Positions 48,918 through 59,334 of a DNA stretch of 64,000 nt are shown piece by piece. How positions within the stretch are numbered: position 1 is the first letter of the stretch; each line of letters starts with the position of its first letter. The notes beneath the pieces are model-generated. The model ran no database searches. It saw only the letters and a program-made list of their open reading frames with translations, and was not told the DNA's origin. This stretch comes from Pseudomonas laurylsulfatiphila (lineage in GTDB: Bacteria; Pseudomonadota; Gammaproteobacteria; Pseudomonadales; Pseudomonadaceae): the NCBI RefSeq assembly GCF_002934665.1, contig NZ_NIRS01000002.1, forward strand, positions 372,001 to 436,000, read 5' to 3'. The position numbers and the translations under genes are program-made.

Positions 48918-50401
48918 AGCGCATCGGCTTGCGGGCCAGTTGCGTGGTCGGCTTCGACGGCACGCAGCATGTGCTGTGGCGCGACGGCGAAGTGGTGTTC
49001 GAAGGCTCGCGCATCGAGTTTGTCGGGCGCGGTTATCTGGGCCCGGTGGATCAGTGGGTTGATTACGGCAACGCGCTGATCGGCCCCGGCTTCATCGATC
49101 TGGATGCCCTTGGCGATCTCGACTCCACGGTACTGACCCTGGACAACGGCGACGAGCGCGACATGGGCCGCATGTGGTCGGCGCAGTATCTGGCGCGTGG
49201 ATCGCGGGAAAGTTACAGCCCCGAAGAAGAAGTCTTCAAATACCGCTATGCCTTCACGCAACTGATCCGCAACGGCATCACCACCGCCATGCCGATCACC
49301 TCGATGTATTACCGCGAGTGGGCCGAGACCTACGACGAGTTTGCGGCGGTAGCCGGCGTGGCGGCCGAGTTGGGGCTGCGCACTTACCTGGGCCCCTGCT
49401 ACATGAGTGGCATGAGTTACTGGCGCGCCGATGGCACCCTGGCGCACCACTGGGACGAAGCCCGGGGCATGGCCGGCCTCGATGCCGCCGAACGGTTTTT
49501 CCGGGATTTCGACGGCGCGAACAACGGCCTGATTCGTGGTGCACTGTTGCCCGACCGCATCCAGACCTGCACCCCGGCGCTGCTGCAACGCACCGCCGCG
49601 CTGAGCCGGGAACTGAACGCACCGATGCGTTTGCACTGCTGCCAGGGCCTTGGTGAAGTGGCGATGGTCGAGCAACTGCACGGCACCTCGCCGTTGGGTT
49701 GGTTACAGCAGCTAGGGCTACTGACTCCACGCAGCCTGCTGCCCCACGGCATCTACACCCACGGCGATGACGACCTGCAACGTGTGATAGATGGCGGCGC
49801 GAGCCTGGTGCATTGCCCGGTGGTGTTTGCCCGGGACGGCGAGGCATTGAATTCGTTTGGCCGCTATCGGGCCAAGGGTGTCAACTTCGCCCTCGGCACC
49901 GACACCTGGCCGGCGGACTTGCTCGACAACATGCGCCAGGGCCTGAACATCGCCCGGCTGATGGAGGGCGGCAACTCACTGACCAGCACACTGGATATGT
50001 ACAACGCTGCGACCCTCGGCGGCGCCAGGGCACTGGGTCGCGACGATCTCGGCCGACTGGCACCGGGGTGCAAGGCCGACATCAGCGTGTTCAACCTGCG
50101 CGGGATGCACCTGGGGCCTTTGTTCGACCCGCTGAAAAATCTTGTACTGGCCGGTCGCGGCGACGACTGCATCGCCAGCTACATCGATGGCCGCTGCGTG
50201 ATGCAAAACGGCCAGGTCGAGGGCGTCGACTACCCCGCCCTGCAACGGCAGGCCCAACGCCAATTCGAAAAACTGATGCGCAGCCACAGCGACCGGGCCT
50301 TCGGCCAACCGGACTGGAAAAGCCTGTTCCAGCCGGCCATCCCGTTCGCCGACGACTACAGCGCACAGACGCCGCTGAGCGTGATCGAGCCTCTCCTTTA
50401 G
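48914..50401 (+). CDS. Amidohydrolase/chlorohydrolase-family protein lacking the HxH motif
   Basis: The 495-residue protein has the amidohydrolase fold with late motifs intact (MRLHCCQGLGE, HGIYTHGDDD, HCPVVFARDG, LGTDTWPAD). Where the first metal-binding HxH should be (GPGFIDLHTH in relatives) it reads GPGFIDLDALGD, so Asp64 and Leu66 replace the two His. GTG 48914 overlaps the upstream stop. It may use a single metal bound by the remaining ligands, or have another role. Confidence 0.85.
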   Translation: MKRIGLRASCVVGFDGTQHVLWRDGEVVFEGSRIEFVGRGYLGPVDQWVDYGNALIGPGFIDLDALGDLDSTVLTLDNGDERDMGRMWSAQYLARGSRESYSPEEEVFKYRYAFTQLIRNGITTAMPITSMYYREWAETYDEFAAVAGVAAELGLRTYLGPCYMSGMSYWRADGTLAHHWDEARGMAGLDAAERFFRDFDGANNGLIRGALLPDRIQTCTPALLQRTAALSRELNAPMRLHCCQGLGEVAMVEQLHGTSPLGWLQQLGLLTPRSLLPHGIYTHGDDDLQRVIDGGASLVHCPVVFARDGEALNSFGRYRAKGVNFALGTDTWPADLLDNMRQGLNIARLMEGGNSLTSTLDMYNAATLGGARALGRDDLGRLAPGCKADISVFNLRGMHLGPLFDPLKNLVLAGRGDDCIASYIDGRCVMQNGQVEGVDYPALQRQAQRQFEKLMRSHSDRAFGQPDWKSLFQPAIPFADDYSAQTPLSVIEPLL

Positions 50402-50413
50402 GGAATTCTGCCT

Positions 50414-51076
50414 ATGCAAAGCTTTGACTTCAGCACACTGAGCCCACGGGACAAATACAAGATTCTGATCGGCAGCGTCGTGCCACGACCGATTGCCCTG
50501 GTCACCACCGTCGACGGCGAAGGCCGGATCAACGCGGCGCCGTTCAGCTTTTTCAATGCGCTGTCGGCCGATCCGCCCATCCTCGCCCTTGGCGTGGAAA
50601 ACTACGGCGACCAAAGCCCCAAGGACACCACCCGCAATATCCAGCTCAATCAGGAATTCACCGTGAACATCGTCAGTGACGCGTTGGTGGAGGCCATGAA
50701 TGTCTGTGCTGTGCCCTTCGCCCCCGGCTTCGACGAGCTGACCGCCGCCGGCCTCACCGCCATCCCCGGCACCACGGTCAAATGCCCGCGCATCGGCGAA
50801 GCACCGGTGGCGCTGGAGTGCCGGCGGATGATGGCGCTGTCCATCGGCCAATCCCGGGAGATCATCTTTGGGGAGGTGCTGATGGCGCATGTGCGTGACG
50901 AACTGATCGACCCGAAAACCCTGTACATCGATCAGTTGGGGCTCGATGCCATCGGACGCATGGGTGGACATGGCTATGCGCGCACGCGGGATTACTTCGA
51001 TTTGCCGACGCGCTCGCTGCAGGCGTGGACGGATGCCCCGGGCGGTGGCGAGCGGTTTTGGCCACTGGCCAAATAA
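50414..51076 (+). CDS. Flavin reductase-like FMN-binding protein
   Basis: The 220-residue protein fits the flavin reductase-like split-barrel family (KILIGSVVPRPIALVTTVDGEGRINAAPFSFFNALS). Such proteins reduce FMN or act with monooxygenases. It follows the two amidohydrolases by 12 nt, so it is probably part of the same catabolic operon. No monooxygenase gene is adjacent. Confidence 0.88.
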   Translation: MQSFDFSTLSPRDKYKILIGSVVPRPIALVTTVDGEGRINAAPFSFFNALSADPPILALGVENYGDQSPKDTTRNIQLNQEFTVNIVSDALVEAMNVCAVPFAPGFDELTAAGLTAIPGTTVKCPRIGEAPVALECRRMMALSIGQSREIIFGEVLMAHVRDELIDPKTLYIDQLGLDAIGRMGGHGYARTRDYFDLPTRSLQAWTDAPGGGERFWPLAK

Positions 51077-51099
51077 TTTCTGTAGATGCACCCCTTCCA

Positions 51100-51211
51100 T
51101 GTAGGAGCTGCCGAAGGCTGCGATCTTTTGATCTTGATTCCTGGCGGTTTCATGACCGCTGAAGATCAAAAGATCGTCCGAACGCGGCCCGAGCCTTCGG
51201 CAGCTCCTACA
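51100..51211. repeat. Extended REP hairpin
   Basis: GTAGGAGCTGCCGAAGGCTG and its inverse enclose a longer, imperfect centre (GATCTTGATTCC... GATCAAAAGATC). The right arm carries a short insertion (CGTCCGAACGCGGCC) relative to other copies. Confidence 0.85.
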
Positions 51212-51381
51212 GAGGTTGCGGTGGGTCAATGGCAGGCCAAGAACCCGCCTGACTACCTGCGTTGGCATCTGAAATTCGAGGTCGTACATTTTTCAGGTGC
51301 CAGCATTGCCGCCGTACCCCATCCCCCTTTCAAATCCTCCCTCTTGCTTCTCAGCTCACCCATCATCAGGATCTCAAAGAC

Positions 51382-52353
51382 ATGGATGCCCTTGAACGAT
51401 CGACGCTTCGCCATCAGACACGAAGCCGGCGACTCACCCGCTTGCTCAGCGCAATAGTCGCCACTACCACGCTCGCAGTCCTGGGCGCCGCCCAGGCAAC
51501 TACCCCGACAGACTTCCCCTTGAAGACCAGGTCGATCCTGGCAGGTGACACGACCTGGTCGTACTACGAGGGCGCAAAAAACGGTCCGGTACTGTTGCTT
51601 GTACATGGCTTTTCTTCAAACAAGGAGGTCTGGCGCACGCTGGGCGAGGACCTCGGCGCACGCTTTCATGTGATCATTCCCGACCTTCCCGGCTGGGGCG
51701 AGTCAACGCGCCTTGCAGGTGAAAATTACGACATTGATGCACAAGCCGTACGGCTCAATGATTTTCTGCTTGCGCTCGACCTGCGTGAAATCAATCTGGT
51801 CGGCCACTCCATGGGGGGTGCCATTGCCGGAGTGTTCGCCGCCCAGAGGCCGGAGCGCATTGCGCGCCTGGTGCTGATCAGCCCGCTGGGATTGAGCTTT
51901 GCCGAAAACGATTTCATCCGGGCCTTGAATGCGGGTGACAACCCGTTTATCTACGATGACCGTGCCGGCGTCGAACGCACTGCCCGACTTGTCTATCTCG
52001 ATCCTCCCGAAATGTCTGATCAGGAGGTGGAAGATGCGGTTGCAAGCAATCGGCGCCAGCGCAGCTTTATCGAGTCCTCCCTGGCGCAGATCCGTCCACC
52101 GTCCCAATGGCTCGCGCTGGACCCTCGGCTGGCGCAGCTCACCATGCCGGTACTTGGCATCGGCTGCCGCGAGGATAAGGTGATCGATATCTCCGCCCTG
52201 GAGACCCTGCAAAACGGTCTGCCCGATGGTCGGGGCGGACAGGCTGTCACCCTTGAAGGTTGCAACCACTTGCCCATGATCGAACGCCCTGTGGCAACAG
52301 GGCAGCTACTCACCGACTTTGCTGCCGACACTCAACTATCTGAAGCCCTGTGA
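51382..52353 (+). CDS. Secreted alpha/beta hydrolase
   Basis: The 323-residue protein begins with a basic, hydrophobic signal-like segment (RLLSAIVATTTLAVLGAAQA) and continues with an alpha/beta hydrolase fold: oxyanion region LVHGFSS, nucleophile Ser143 in GHSMGG, a late Asp in GCREDKVID and His in EGCNHLPM. It is probably an exported or membrane-tethered esterase/lipase-like enzyme. It converges on dnaE2 with one base between stops. Substrate unknown. Confidence 0.87.
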   Translation: MDALERSTLRHQTRSRRLTRLLSAIVATTTLAVLGAAQATTPTDFPLKTRSILAGDTTWSYYEGAKNGPVLLLVHGFSSNKEVWRTLGEDLGARFHVIIPDLPGWGESTRLAGENYDIDAQAVRLNDFLLALDLREINLVGHSMGGAIAGVFAAQRPERIARLVLISPLGLSFAENDFIRALNAGDNPFIYDDRAGVERTARLVYLDPPEMSDQEVEDAVASNRRQRSFIESSLAQIRPPSQWLALDPRLAQLTMPVLGIGCREDKVIDISALETLQNGLPDGRGGQAVTLEGCNHLPMIERPVATGQLLTDFAADTQLSEAL

Positions 52354-52354
52354 C

Positions 52355-55300
52355 TCAATGAAAGTCCCGGCTACGCACAGTGATGCCATCGAGCAACGCA
52401 CTCAGGTCACTCAAGCGCCCGGCTATCAGATGCCGGACCTCGCCCTCCTTCTCCCAGCGCCCATCGACCTTGAGCAGCTGCGAGCCGACCAGCACCTGGC
52501 GCTGACGCTCGGCCAGGTCGCGCCACACCACTACATTGACATTGCCGAACTCGTCCTCGAGGGTGACGAAGGTCACGCCGCTGGCGGTGGCCGGGCGTTG
52601 CCGGCCGGTAACCAGGCCGGCGACGCTGACCGGCCGACCGTGCTCGACGTCCAGCAATTCTTTCGAACTGCGGCAGCGCCGTGCCTTCAACTCACCCCGC
52701 AACAGGGCCAGCGGATGCGGCCCGAGGGTGGTGCCGACACTGGCGTAATCGGCTTGCAGGTCCTCGCCCACGGTAGGTTTGGGCAACGCCACCGCATCCT
52801 CCTCCTGGCTCGGCAGGCCGGCAAACAAACCCAGCTGCTTTTGCACCCCCGCCACTTCCCAGCGCGCCCGGTGGCGGTCGCCGGCCAGGCCACGCAACGC
52901 ACCGGCATCGGCCAGTTGCTCCTGGGCGCGGGCATCGAGTCGCGCCCGCTCGCCGAGGTCGGCGATGTCGGCGAACGCGCCTTGCGAGCGGGCCGCTTCG
53001 ATGCGTCGGGCATCGTCCTCGCGAAAGCCCTTGATCATGCGTAGCCCCAAGCGAATCGCCGGTTGGGCACCGCTGATCGGTTCCAGGCTGCAGTCCCAGT
53101 CACTGGCTCGCACGTCCACCGGGCGAACCTGCAAATGATGACGCCGAACGTCCTGCAGAATCTGGTCCGGGCTGTAGAACCCCATCGGCCAGCTGTTGAT
53201 CAGCGCACAGGCGAAGGCCGCCGGCTCGTGGCATTTCAACCAGCAACTGGCGTACGTCAGCAAGGCAAAGCTGGCGGCGTGGGACTCGGGAAAACCGTAG
53301 CTGCCAAAGCCCTTGATCTGCTCGAAGATCTGCGCGGCGAACTCGGCGGTGTAGCCGTTTTTCTTCATGCCGGCGGCCAGCCGTTCCTTGTGCGGTTCGA
53401 GTCCGCCATGACGTTTCCAGGCGGCCATGGAGCGGCGTAGCTGATCGGCCTCGCCGGGGCTGTAGTCGGCGGCGACGATGGCAATCTGCATGACCTGCTC
53501 CTGAAACAGCGGCACGCCAAGGGTGCGCTTGAGCACCACTTCCAGTTCCGGCGACGGATACGCCTCCGGCTCTTCCTTGTTCCGTCGCCGCAGGTACGGG
53601 TGCACCATGCCGCCCTGGATCGGCCCTGGCCGAACGATGGCGACCTCGATCACCAGGTCGTAAAACGTCTTGGGCCTGAGCCTCGGCAACATCGACATCT
53701 GCGCCCGGGACTCGATCTGGAACACGCCGATGGTGTCGGCCCGACCGATCATTTCGTAGGTGGCCGCATCCTCGGGCGGGATGGTCGCCAGACTCAGGTC
53801 CAGGCCCCGGTGCCGGCGCAGCAGATCGAAACATCGACGAATCGCGCTGAGCATGCCCAGGGCCAGGATATCGACCTTGAGCAGGCCCACTGCGTCGAGG
53901 TCATCCTTGTCCCACTGGATGATGGTGCGCTCGGCCATGGCGGCGTTTTCCACCGGCACCAGACTGTCCAGCGGCTGCTCGGAAATCACGAAACCGCCGG
54001 GGTGCTGGGACAAATGCCGGGGGAAGCCGATCAACTGCCCCGTCAGGCTCAGCACCCGGTGCAGCAGCGGACTCTCCGGGTCAAAACCACCTTCACGCAG
54101 GCGTTCGACAGGGGGCGTTTCATCGCTCCAGTGACCGCAGCAATCGGCCAGGGCGTTGATCTGGTCCGGCGGCAAGCCCAATGCCTTGGCCACATCCCGT
54201 ACCGCACCGGCGGCGTGGTAAGTGCTGACCACCGCCGTCAGCGCGGCGCGGGCCCGGCCATAACGCTGGAACACGTACTGCAAGACTTCTTCGCGGCGTT
54301 CATGTTCGAAATCGACGTCGATGTCCGGCGGTTCGTTACGTTCCTTGGACAGGAAGCGCTCGAACAGCAACGTGGTGCGATCCGGATCGATTTCGGTGAT
54401 CCCCAGGGCGAAGCACACTGCCGAGTTGGCGGCAGAACCACGCCCCTGACAAAGAATCTGTTGCTGGCGGGCAAAGCGGACGATGTCGTGGACCGTCAGG
54501 AAATAACTTTCATAGCCCAGTTCGGCGATCAGTTGCAGCTCTTTATCGATCTGTACCAACACTTCGTTTTTCGGCCCTTTTGGCCAGCGCCACTCGATGC
54601 CCTCCTCGGTCAAATGACGCAGCCACGAGGTGGCCGAGTGCCCTTGCGGAACCAGTTCGCGGGGGTATTGATAACGCAGCTGGCCGAGGTCGAAGGTGCA
54701 GCGCCGGGCAATGACCAGTGTTTGCGCCAGCAAGTCTGGCGGATAAAGCGCCTGCAGCACATCGAGACTGCGCAGATGGCGCTCGCCGTTGGGGTGCAGG
54801 CGCAACCCGGCATCGGCCACCGGCAGGTGGTGTCGGATCGCGGTCATGGTGTCCTGCAAGGCCCGGCGCCCGCGTGCGTGCATGTGCACATCGCCACTGG
54901 CCACGGCTGGAATTCGCAGCTCCCGAGCCAGTGTGAGCAGATCGTTCAGGCGTTGCCCATCGTCCTGACCGCAATGCAACTGCACCGCCAGCCACAGGCG
55001 TTCGCCGAAGACCTGCTGGAGCCAGTGGCCCTGTGCAAAGGCATCGACAGCGTCCGGCACCCACAATGCCAACAGCCCCGGCAACGGTTCGCCGAAGTCT
55101 TCGCGCAGCACCTGATACTGGCCTTTCTGCGTACGGCGCCGGGCGCGGGTGATCAATCGGCACAGCGCCTGATAGCCCTCGAGGCTCTCCACCAGCAGCA
55201 CCAGTTTCGGACCGTTCTCGATGCGTATTTCACTGCCGATGATCAGCGGCAACTCCACGGACTTCGCTGCTTGCCAGGCACGAACGATGCCCGCCAGGGT

Positions 55301-55432
55301 GCATTCGTCGGTGATCGCCAGGGCTTGGTAACCCTGTTTTTTCGCGCGCTGGAACAGCTCGAGGGCACTGGAGGCACCGCGCTGGAAACTGAAGTTCGAC
55401 AGGCAGTGCAGTTCGGCATAGTCGCGGCTCAT
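52355..55432 (-). CDS. dnaE2: Error-prone DNA polymerase DnaE2 (ImuC)
   Basis: The 1025-residue C-family polymerase has an N-terminal PHP domain ([18 protein letters not shown]) and the palm motifs around [18 protein letters not shown]. Unlike replicative DnaE it is shorter at the C-terminus. It performs SOS translesion synthesis with ImuA and ImuB. ATG 55432 overlaps the imuB stop by 4 nt. The operon is led by lexA2. Confidence 0.96.
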   Translation of the reverse strand: MSRDYAELHCLSNFSFQRGASSALELFQRAKKQGYQALAITDECTLAGIVRAWQAAKSVELPLIIGSEIRIENGPKLVLLVESLEGYQALCRLITRARRRTQKGQYQVLREDFGEPLPGLLALWVPDAVDAFAQGHWLQQVFGERLWLAVQLHCGQDDGQRLNDLLTLARELRIPAVASGDVHMHARGRRALQDTMTAIRHHLPVADAGLRLHPNGERHLRSLDVLQALYPPDLLAQTLVIARRCTFDLGQLRYQYPRELVPQGHSATSWLRHLTEEGIEWRWPKGPKNEVLVQIDKELQLIAELGYESYFLTVHDIVRFARQQQILCQGRGSAANSAVCFALGITEIDPDRTTLLFERFLSKERNEPPDIDVDFEHERREEVLQYVFQRYGRARAALTAVVSTYHAAGAVRDVAKALGLPPDQINALADCCGHWSDETPPVERLREGGFDPESPLLHRVLSLTGQLIGFPRHLSQHPGGFVISEQPLDSLVPVENAAMAERTIIQWDKDDLDAVGLLKVDILALGMLSAIRRCFDLLRRHRGLDLSLATIPPEDAATYEMIGRADTIGVFQIESRAQMSMLPRLRPKTFYDLVIEVAIVRPGPIQGGMVHPYLRRRNKEEPEAYPSPELEVVLKRTLGVPLFQEQVMQIAIVAADYSPGEADQLRRSMAAWKRHGGLEPHKERLAAGMKKNGYTAEFAAQIFEQIKGFGSYGFPESHAASFALLTYASCWLKCHEPAAFACALINSWPMGFYSPDQILQDVRRHHLQVRPVDVRASDWDCSLEPISGAQPAIRLGLRMIKGFREDDARRIEAARSQGAFADIADLGERARLDARAQEQLADAGALRGLAGDRHRARWEVAGVQKQLGLFAGLPSQEEDAVALPKPTVGEDLQADYASVGTTLGPHPLALLRGELKARRCRSSKELLDVEHGRPVSVAGLVTGRQRPATASGVTFVTLEDEFGNVNVVVWRDLAERQRQVLVGSQLLKVDGRWEKEGEVRHLIAGRLSDLSALLDGITVRSRDFH

Positions 55433-56844
55433 GCGAACCAGCCCTGCAACCACAACGGGCCGTCCTCGCCGACCGCCCGGTAGGCCCAGCCCTGTTGGCC
55501 GGCGCGGGTTTCGATCAGGTAATAGTCGCGGCGTACGTCGTCACCGTCCCACCAGCCCGACTCGATACGCTCCGGCCCCATGAGGATGCGCGCCGAACCC
55601 TGATGCACGGCCAGCGGCTCGGTCAGCAGCCAGCCCGGCCGCTTCACGGCACCCAGCGCTGCGCAAGGCTGGCTGTCGGCACTGGCCTGCCACGCGCACT
55701 CGGGGCGATGATCGGCCTGGAAGCGCAAGCCATGCACCGCGTCATCCCCCAGCCGTGCCCGCAGGCGTTCGCGCAGTTGCTCCCAGGGCAAGGACTGCTG
55801 CGGGCGATCGTCGAACAGCTCCTGATGCTGGGGCACGAAGCTCGGCAAATCCTCGGCACACAGGCGAAAGCCGCGCACCGGCGCCTCGACCTGGACTTGC
55901 TCCAGCCGCCCCCGGGCCAGTTCGAAGAGCATCGCCGGATCACGCTCGGCGCTGAGCAGGCCGACCTTGATCAGCGTATCCGGCAACCCGGCGTGCTCCA
56001 GATGCAGATCGAAACGCTGTACGCCGCTGTCGCGACCGCAGAGGAACGCCGACAGGTCGCCCGTCAACCGGCGCAACGGAAACAGCAGGGCTTGATGGGA
56101 CTGCACATCGAAATTGAGCTCGATACGCACATCGAAGCGGTCCGGCGGCAGGTAAAACGCCAGCGCCAGCCGCCGCACACCCAACAGGGCATCCAGATGC
56201 TTGAGCACCTGGGCCTCGAAACGCCGGGCCAGGCTCTGCCGGGGCAACGCCTGCACCTGGCTCAAGGTGCGCAGGCCCATGCGCGACAAGGCCGTGGCGA
56301 CCTGTGCTTCGAGGCCGATCCGGTCGACGGGCATCTGCCCCAGGTGATGCTGCAAGGCTTGATCATCCGGGACCACCAGGCCGTCATAGGCGTTGGCCAG
56401 CACCCGCGCCGCCACCGGGTTGGGCGCGGCCACGATGCGGTGCCGAAACCCCAGTTCGCCAAGTTCACGGCGCAAAAGCGCTTCGAATTGCGGCCAGGCG
56501 CCGAACAGGCCAAGACTGGATTCGATCTCGAACACCACGGCCCGGGGGTAATGCACGCTGACCTGGGAACTGAAGCGATAGGCCCAGGCGGCGAGAAACT
56601 GCTGCCAGCGCTCGATTTCACTGGCGTCGTATTCAGCCGTGGCAAAACCCTTGCTCAAGGCCTGTGCCGCGCTCATGGACTGGCCGGGACGCAAACCCAG
56701 CGCCCGCGCCGCAGCGTTGACGGCCTGCAGCACCCGGCGCTGGGCCGGGCCGGTCAGCAACGCCAGGGGTTCATCAGGATCGGCGCGCTGACGCAATGCC
56801 GCGTCCAGCGCCAGTTGCGGGAAAACAATGCAGACCCAGCGCAT
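55429..56844 (-). CDS. imuB: ImuB, inactive Y-family polymerase-like protein
   Basis: The 471-residue protein aligns with DinB-like polymerases but has [13 protein letters not shown] where the active Asp-rich DMDAFFA would be, as expected for non-catalytic ImuB. It bridges the beta clamp, ImuA and DnaE2. The frame stays open to 57210, but ATG 56844 (MRWVCIVFP) is the family start and lies 7 nt after imuA. Confidence 0.94.
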   Translation of the reverse strand: MRWVCIVFPQLALDAALRQRADPDEPLALLTGPAQRRVLQAVNAAARALGLRPGQSMSAAQALSKGFATAEYDASEIERWQQFLAAWAYRFSSQVSVHYPRAVVFEIESSLGLFGAWPQFEALLRRELGELGFRHRIVAAPNPVAARVLANAYDGLVVPDDQALQHHLGQMPVDRIGLEAQVATALSRMGLRTLSQVQALPRQSLARRFEAQVLKHLDALLGVRRLALAFYLPPDRFDVRIELNFDVQSHQALLFPLRRLTGDLSAFLCGRDSGVQRFDLHLEHAGLPDTLIKVGLLSAERDPAMLFELARGRLEQVQVEAPVRGFRLCAEDLPSFVPQHQELFDDRPQQSLPWEQLRERLRARLGDDAVHGLRFQADHRPECAWQASADSQPCAALGAVKRPGWLLTEPLAVHQGSARILMGPERIESGWWDGDDVRRDYYLIETRAGQQGWAYRAVGEDGPLWLQGWFA

Positions 56845-56851
56845 GGCAACC

Positions 56852-57469
56852 TCAATGCCCCACGGCGAAGGCAATCGGCGCCGAACGGGCCAGGCCGCCG
56901 CGGCACTTGAGCACGCGCAGTTGTGCAGGCCGGGCATCGATGGCGATGCGCAGGGCCGCCGGCGAAGGGTTGATCGCTTCACTGAGGGGGCGATAGGCGA
57001 AGGCCAGGGTCTGGCCGGTTTCCGCCGCCACCTGCAAACGGCGCAAGGCACGATCATCGGCCTTGTGCGGCCAGCACAGCACCGCGCCGCAACTGCCCGA
57101 ACGCAGGCATTGTTCCGCGGCCCACAGCGCATCGCGCTCGCTGGCCCGGATGATCGACAACTGACGCAGATCGACCCCGGCGCCCTGCCACGCCTGGGGA
57201 TACGGCACATAAGGCGGCGCCACCAGCACGATGCGTTCGCCCGCCGCCGACAGCCGTGCCAGCGTCGGCCACACCAGTTGCAACTCGCCCACGCCCTGCC
57301 CGGCCAGCAGGATTTCCGTCAGCGCCGCCTCCGGCCAGCCGCCGCTGGGCAATGCCGCGTCCAGTGCCGCATGCCCGGTAGGCTGCGGGCTGGCGGCCGG
57401 CGGCGCAGGCCGGCCCCTCCAGACCTGGCCGCCATTGAACAGCGTATCCAGCGCAACGACGGCACCCAT
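56852..57469 (-). CDS. imuA: ImuA, RecA/SulA-like mutasome protein
   Basis: The 205-residue protein has a RecA-like core (GGWPEAALTEILLAGQGVGELQLVWP), with no canonical Walker A, typical for ImuA in pseudomonads. It joins ImuB and DnaE2 in induced mutagenesis. Its start ATG overlaps the lexA2 stop (ATGA), so translation is coupled to the repressor gene. Confidence 0.93.
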   Translation of the reverse strand: MGAVVALDTLFNGGQVWRGRPAPPAASPQPTGHAALDAALPSGGWPEAALTEILLAGQGVGELQLVWPTLARLSAAGERIVLVAPPYVPYPQAWQGAGVDLRQLSIIRASERDALWAAEQCLRSGSCGAVLCWPHKADDRALRRLQVAAETGQTLAFAYRPLSEAINPSPAALRIAIDARPAQLRVLKCRGGLARSAPIAFAVGH

Positions 57470-58086
57470 CAGCCTTGCCTCACCAGGCCACAGAACACGC
57501 CTTCGATGGCCAGGTCCTGATCGGCGTTCACAATGATCGGCTGGTAGGCCGGGTTGCGCGGCAGCAGGCGAACCACATCGCCGACCCGCTCGAAGCGCTT
57601 GATGGTGACTTCACCGTCGAGCCGCGCCACGACGATCTGGCCGTTGAGCGCCTCGGGGTTGCGGTGCACACCCACCAGATCGCCATCGAGAATGCCGTCC
57701 TCGATCATCGAATCACCGCGCACCCGCAACATGTAGTCCGGCACCCGCGAGAAAATCGACGGATCTAGCAGCAAGCGGCTATGAACTTGCGCATCGACCC
57801 CGATCGGCGCACCGGCCGCCACCCGACCAAGCACCGGGATGTCCAGCAACTCGGGACGCGGCGGCTGCCCGAGCAGGCGAATGCCCCGGGCCTGATGCGG
57901 GTTGACCTCGATAAACCCGGCTTCGGTCAGCGCCAGCACATGCTTGCGCGCCACACTGCGGGAGGCGAAACCGAACGCCTCGCTGATCTCGGCGAGGCTC
58001 GGAGGCTGACCGTGCTCGGCGATGCGATCGCGGATGAAGGTCAGGATGGCGGTACGGCGGGGAGTCAGAGTCGTCATGGAGTACAT
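57469..58086 (-). CDS. lexA2: LexA2-type SOS repressor
   Basis: The 205-residue LexA-family repressor has an N-terminal winged helix, the self-cleavage bond Ala91-Gly92 (GRVAAGAPIG) and the catalytic pair Ser126 (RGDSM) and Lys163 (EVTIKRF). Pseudomonads often have this second LexA controlling its own imuA-imuB-dnaE2 operon. ATG 58086 (MYSMTTL) has GAAAGAG about five bases upstream; ATG 58077 is possible but badly spaced. The operator overlaps the start. Confidence 0.93.
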   Translation of the reverse strand: MYSMTTLTPRRTAILTFIRDRIAEHGQPPSLAEISEAFGFASRSVARKHVLALTEAGFIEVNPHQARGIRLLGQPPRPELLDIPVLGRVAAGAPIGVDAQVHSRLLLDPSIFSRVPDYMLRVRGDSMIEDGILDGDLVGVHRNPEALNGQIVVARLDGEVTIKRFERVGDVVRLLPRNPAYQPIIVNADQDLAIEGVFCGLVRQG

Positions 58087-58092
58087 TTGTAC
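58081..58092. promoter_or_regulatory. LexA2 operator GTAC-N4-GTAC
   Basis: GTACATTTGTAC is an exact match to the GTACN4GTAC motif of LexA2; flanking bases extend it to GAGTACA/TGTACTC. It overlaps the lexA2 start codon region. Confidence 0.85.
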
Positions 58093-58119
58093 TCTTTCAG
58101 CATTTACCTGGCAAGGACT

Positions 58120-58199
58120 TGTAGGAGCTGTCGAGTGAAACGAGGCTGCGATCTCTTGAGGCCAGAGCAAAAAGATCGCAGCCTGCGGCAGCTCCTACA
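58120..58199. repeat. REP hairpin with a disrupted left arm
   Basis: The right arm is the standard CTGCGGCAGCTCCTACA. The left arm is interrupted after GTAGGAGCTG by TCGAGTGAAACGAG. It marks the GC-to-AT boundary upstream of the ABC pair. Confidence 0.85.
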
Positions 58200-58590
58200 G
58201 GAGGCCGGTTCAGTCAGGGAGTCCACGGATAAAACCTGCCGCTCGTCGCCTTTCTGAAAAAATCAGCATTTGAAGAAAATAAAAATCCATAAAAAAGTAT
58301 AAAACGCGCACTGACTCCTACAGAAATACTTTACTCAAAATAGCAAGATCATTTCTGTGTGCCGAAAACTAAAACACCGTTTCAAAAAGGAATTCCACGG
58401 ATCCACATTTGAACCCGCCCCCACTAGCACCATTAAGCTTCCCAATCACATGTAGGAGATATCTTAAAAAGCCATAAGAAACCCCCTACAACATCACTTG
58501 CACCCAACGCCAAAATCAACTAATCAATACCCGGCAGCAAACCACAAACGAAAGCGAATTAAAAAAACAACCTCAGGGTGACACCATTCA
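58200..58590. other. A+T-rich leader before the ABC pair, no clear gene
   Basis: About 390 nt of visibly low-GC sequence with no long ORF. One 32-codon frame starts at GTG 58357 (ends 58455) and a 32-codon frame lies on the opposite strand, each with only a poor ribosome site; I do not call either. It probably holds the promoter of the ABC genes. Confidence 0.6.
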
Positions 58591-59334
58591 ATGACTAAAA
58601 ACATTTTACCCAGAGTGCTCTCCCTAACCCCCATATTCATCAAAGAACAACTAAAAGAACCCATCGCCTTTTTCTGGATCATGATATCCCCTTGTGCAAT
58701 GTTCTATTTTTTTTCAACAACCAGGCAAGACCCCAACTATTTCTCCGGCAATTACATTACGATTTCGGCATGGTTTTATGCCTACATCTCTTCAAGTGTC
58801 GCACTATTCGGATTCGCCTTTTACATAATCGGAAGAAGGGAAAGCGGATTCACCCGATCATTTATTTACTCCAGGGAATCGAAACTGATTTTTCTTTTAT
58901 CGCACTTCATTGCCTACTCGCTAATATCAATATCTTATTGCGCAACCTTTTACTTGACGACCAAGCTTCCATTTGGAAACTACGCCCTCAATGAACTACT
59001 GAATCTCGCACTACGCTTTTACATCTGCTTTATGATGTTTTGTGCTCTCGGGGCTGCCTTCTCATTGCTACCGATCAATTTCCAGAACTCGAACACTTTG
59101 CTTTCCATTTTTTCGTTCTGCATGTTGATCCTCGGTGTAATGAGTGCCAGCAGACCAAACCCCATCACCGACGCTTTGAACCTCGCAAACCCACTGACAC
59201 TTGCAAGCCAGATAATGGAACAAGGCCTTGGACCCAACAAACTCATCACAACTGCAATAGTTCTTTTGTTTATTTTTGCACTGTACAAAACGTTCAAGCA
59301 CCTAAGAATAAATCCCGTATGGAGCCGGTACTGA
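58591..59334 (+). CDS. ABC-2-like exporter permease of an A+T-rich island
   Basis: The 247-residue protein has about six membrane helices (FWIMISPCAMFYFF, AWFYAYISSSVALFGFAFYII, LSHFIAYSLISISYCATFY and others), typical of small ABC-2 export permeases. Codon use is A/T-ending and unlike the neighbours, which suggests import. The stop overlaps the start of the ATPase gene. Two-gene exporters of this size often give self-immunity to a peptide antibiotic (for example McbE/McbF), but no peptide gene is evident here; that role is only a hypothesis. Confidence 0.85.
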   Translation: MTKNILPRVLSLTPIFIKEQLKEPIAFFWIMISPCAMFYFFSTTRQDPNYFSGNYITISAWFYAYISSSVALFGFAFYIIGRRESGFTRSFIYSRESKLIFLLSHFIAYSLISISYCATFYLTTKLPFGNYALNELLNLALRFYICFMMFCALGAAFSLLPINFQNSNTLLSIFSFCMLILGVMSASRPNPITDALNLANPLTLASQIMEQGLGPNKLITTAIVLLFIFALYKTFKHLRINPVWSRY

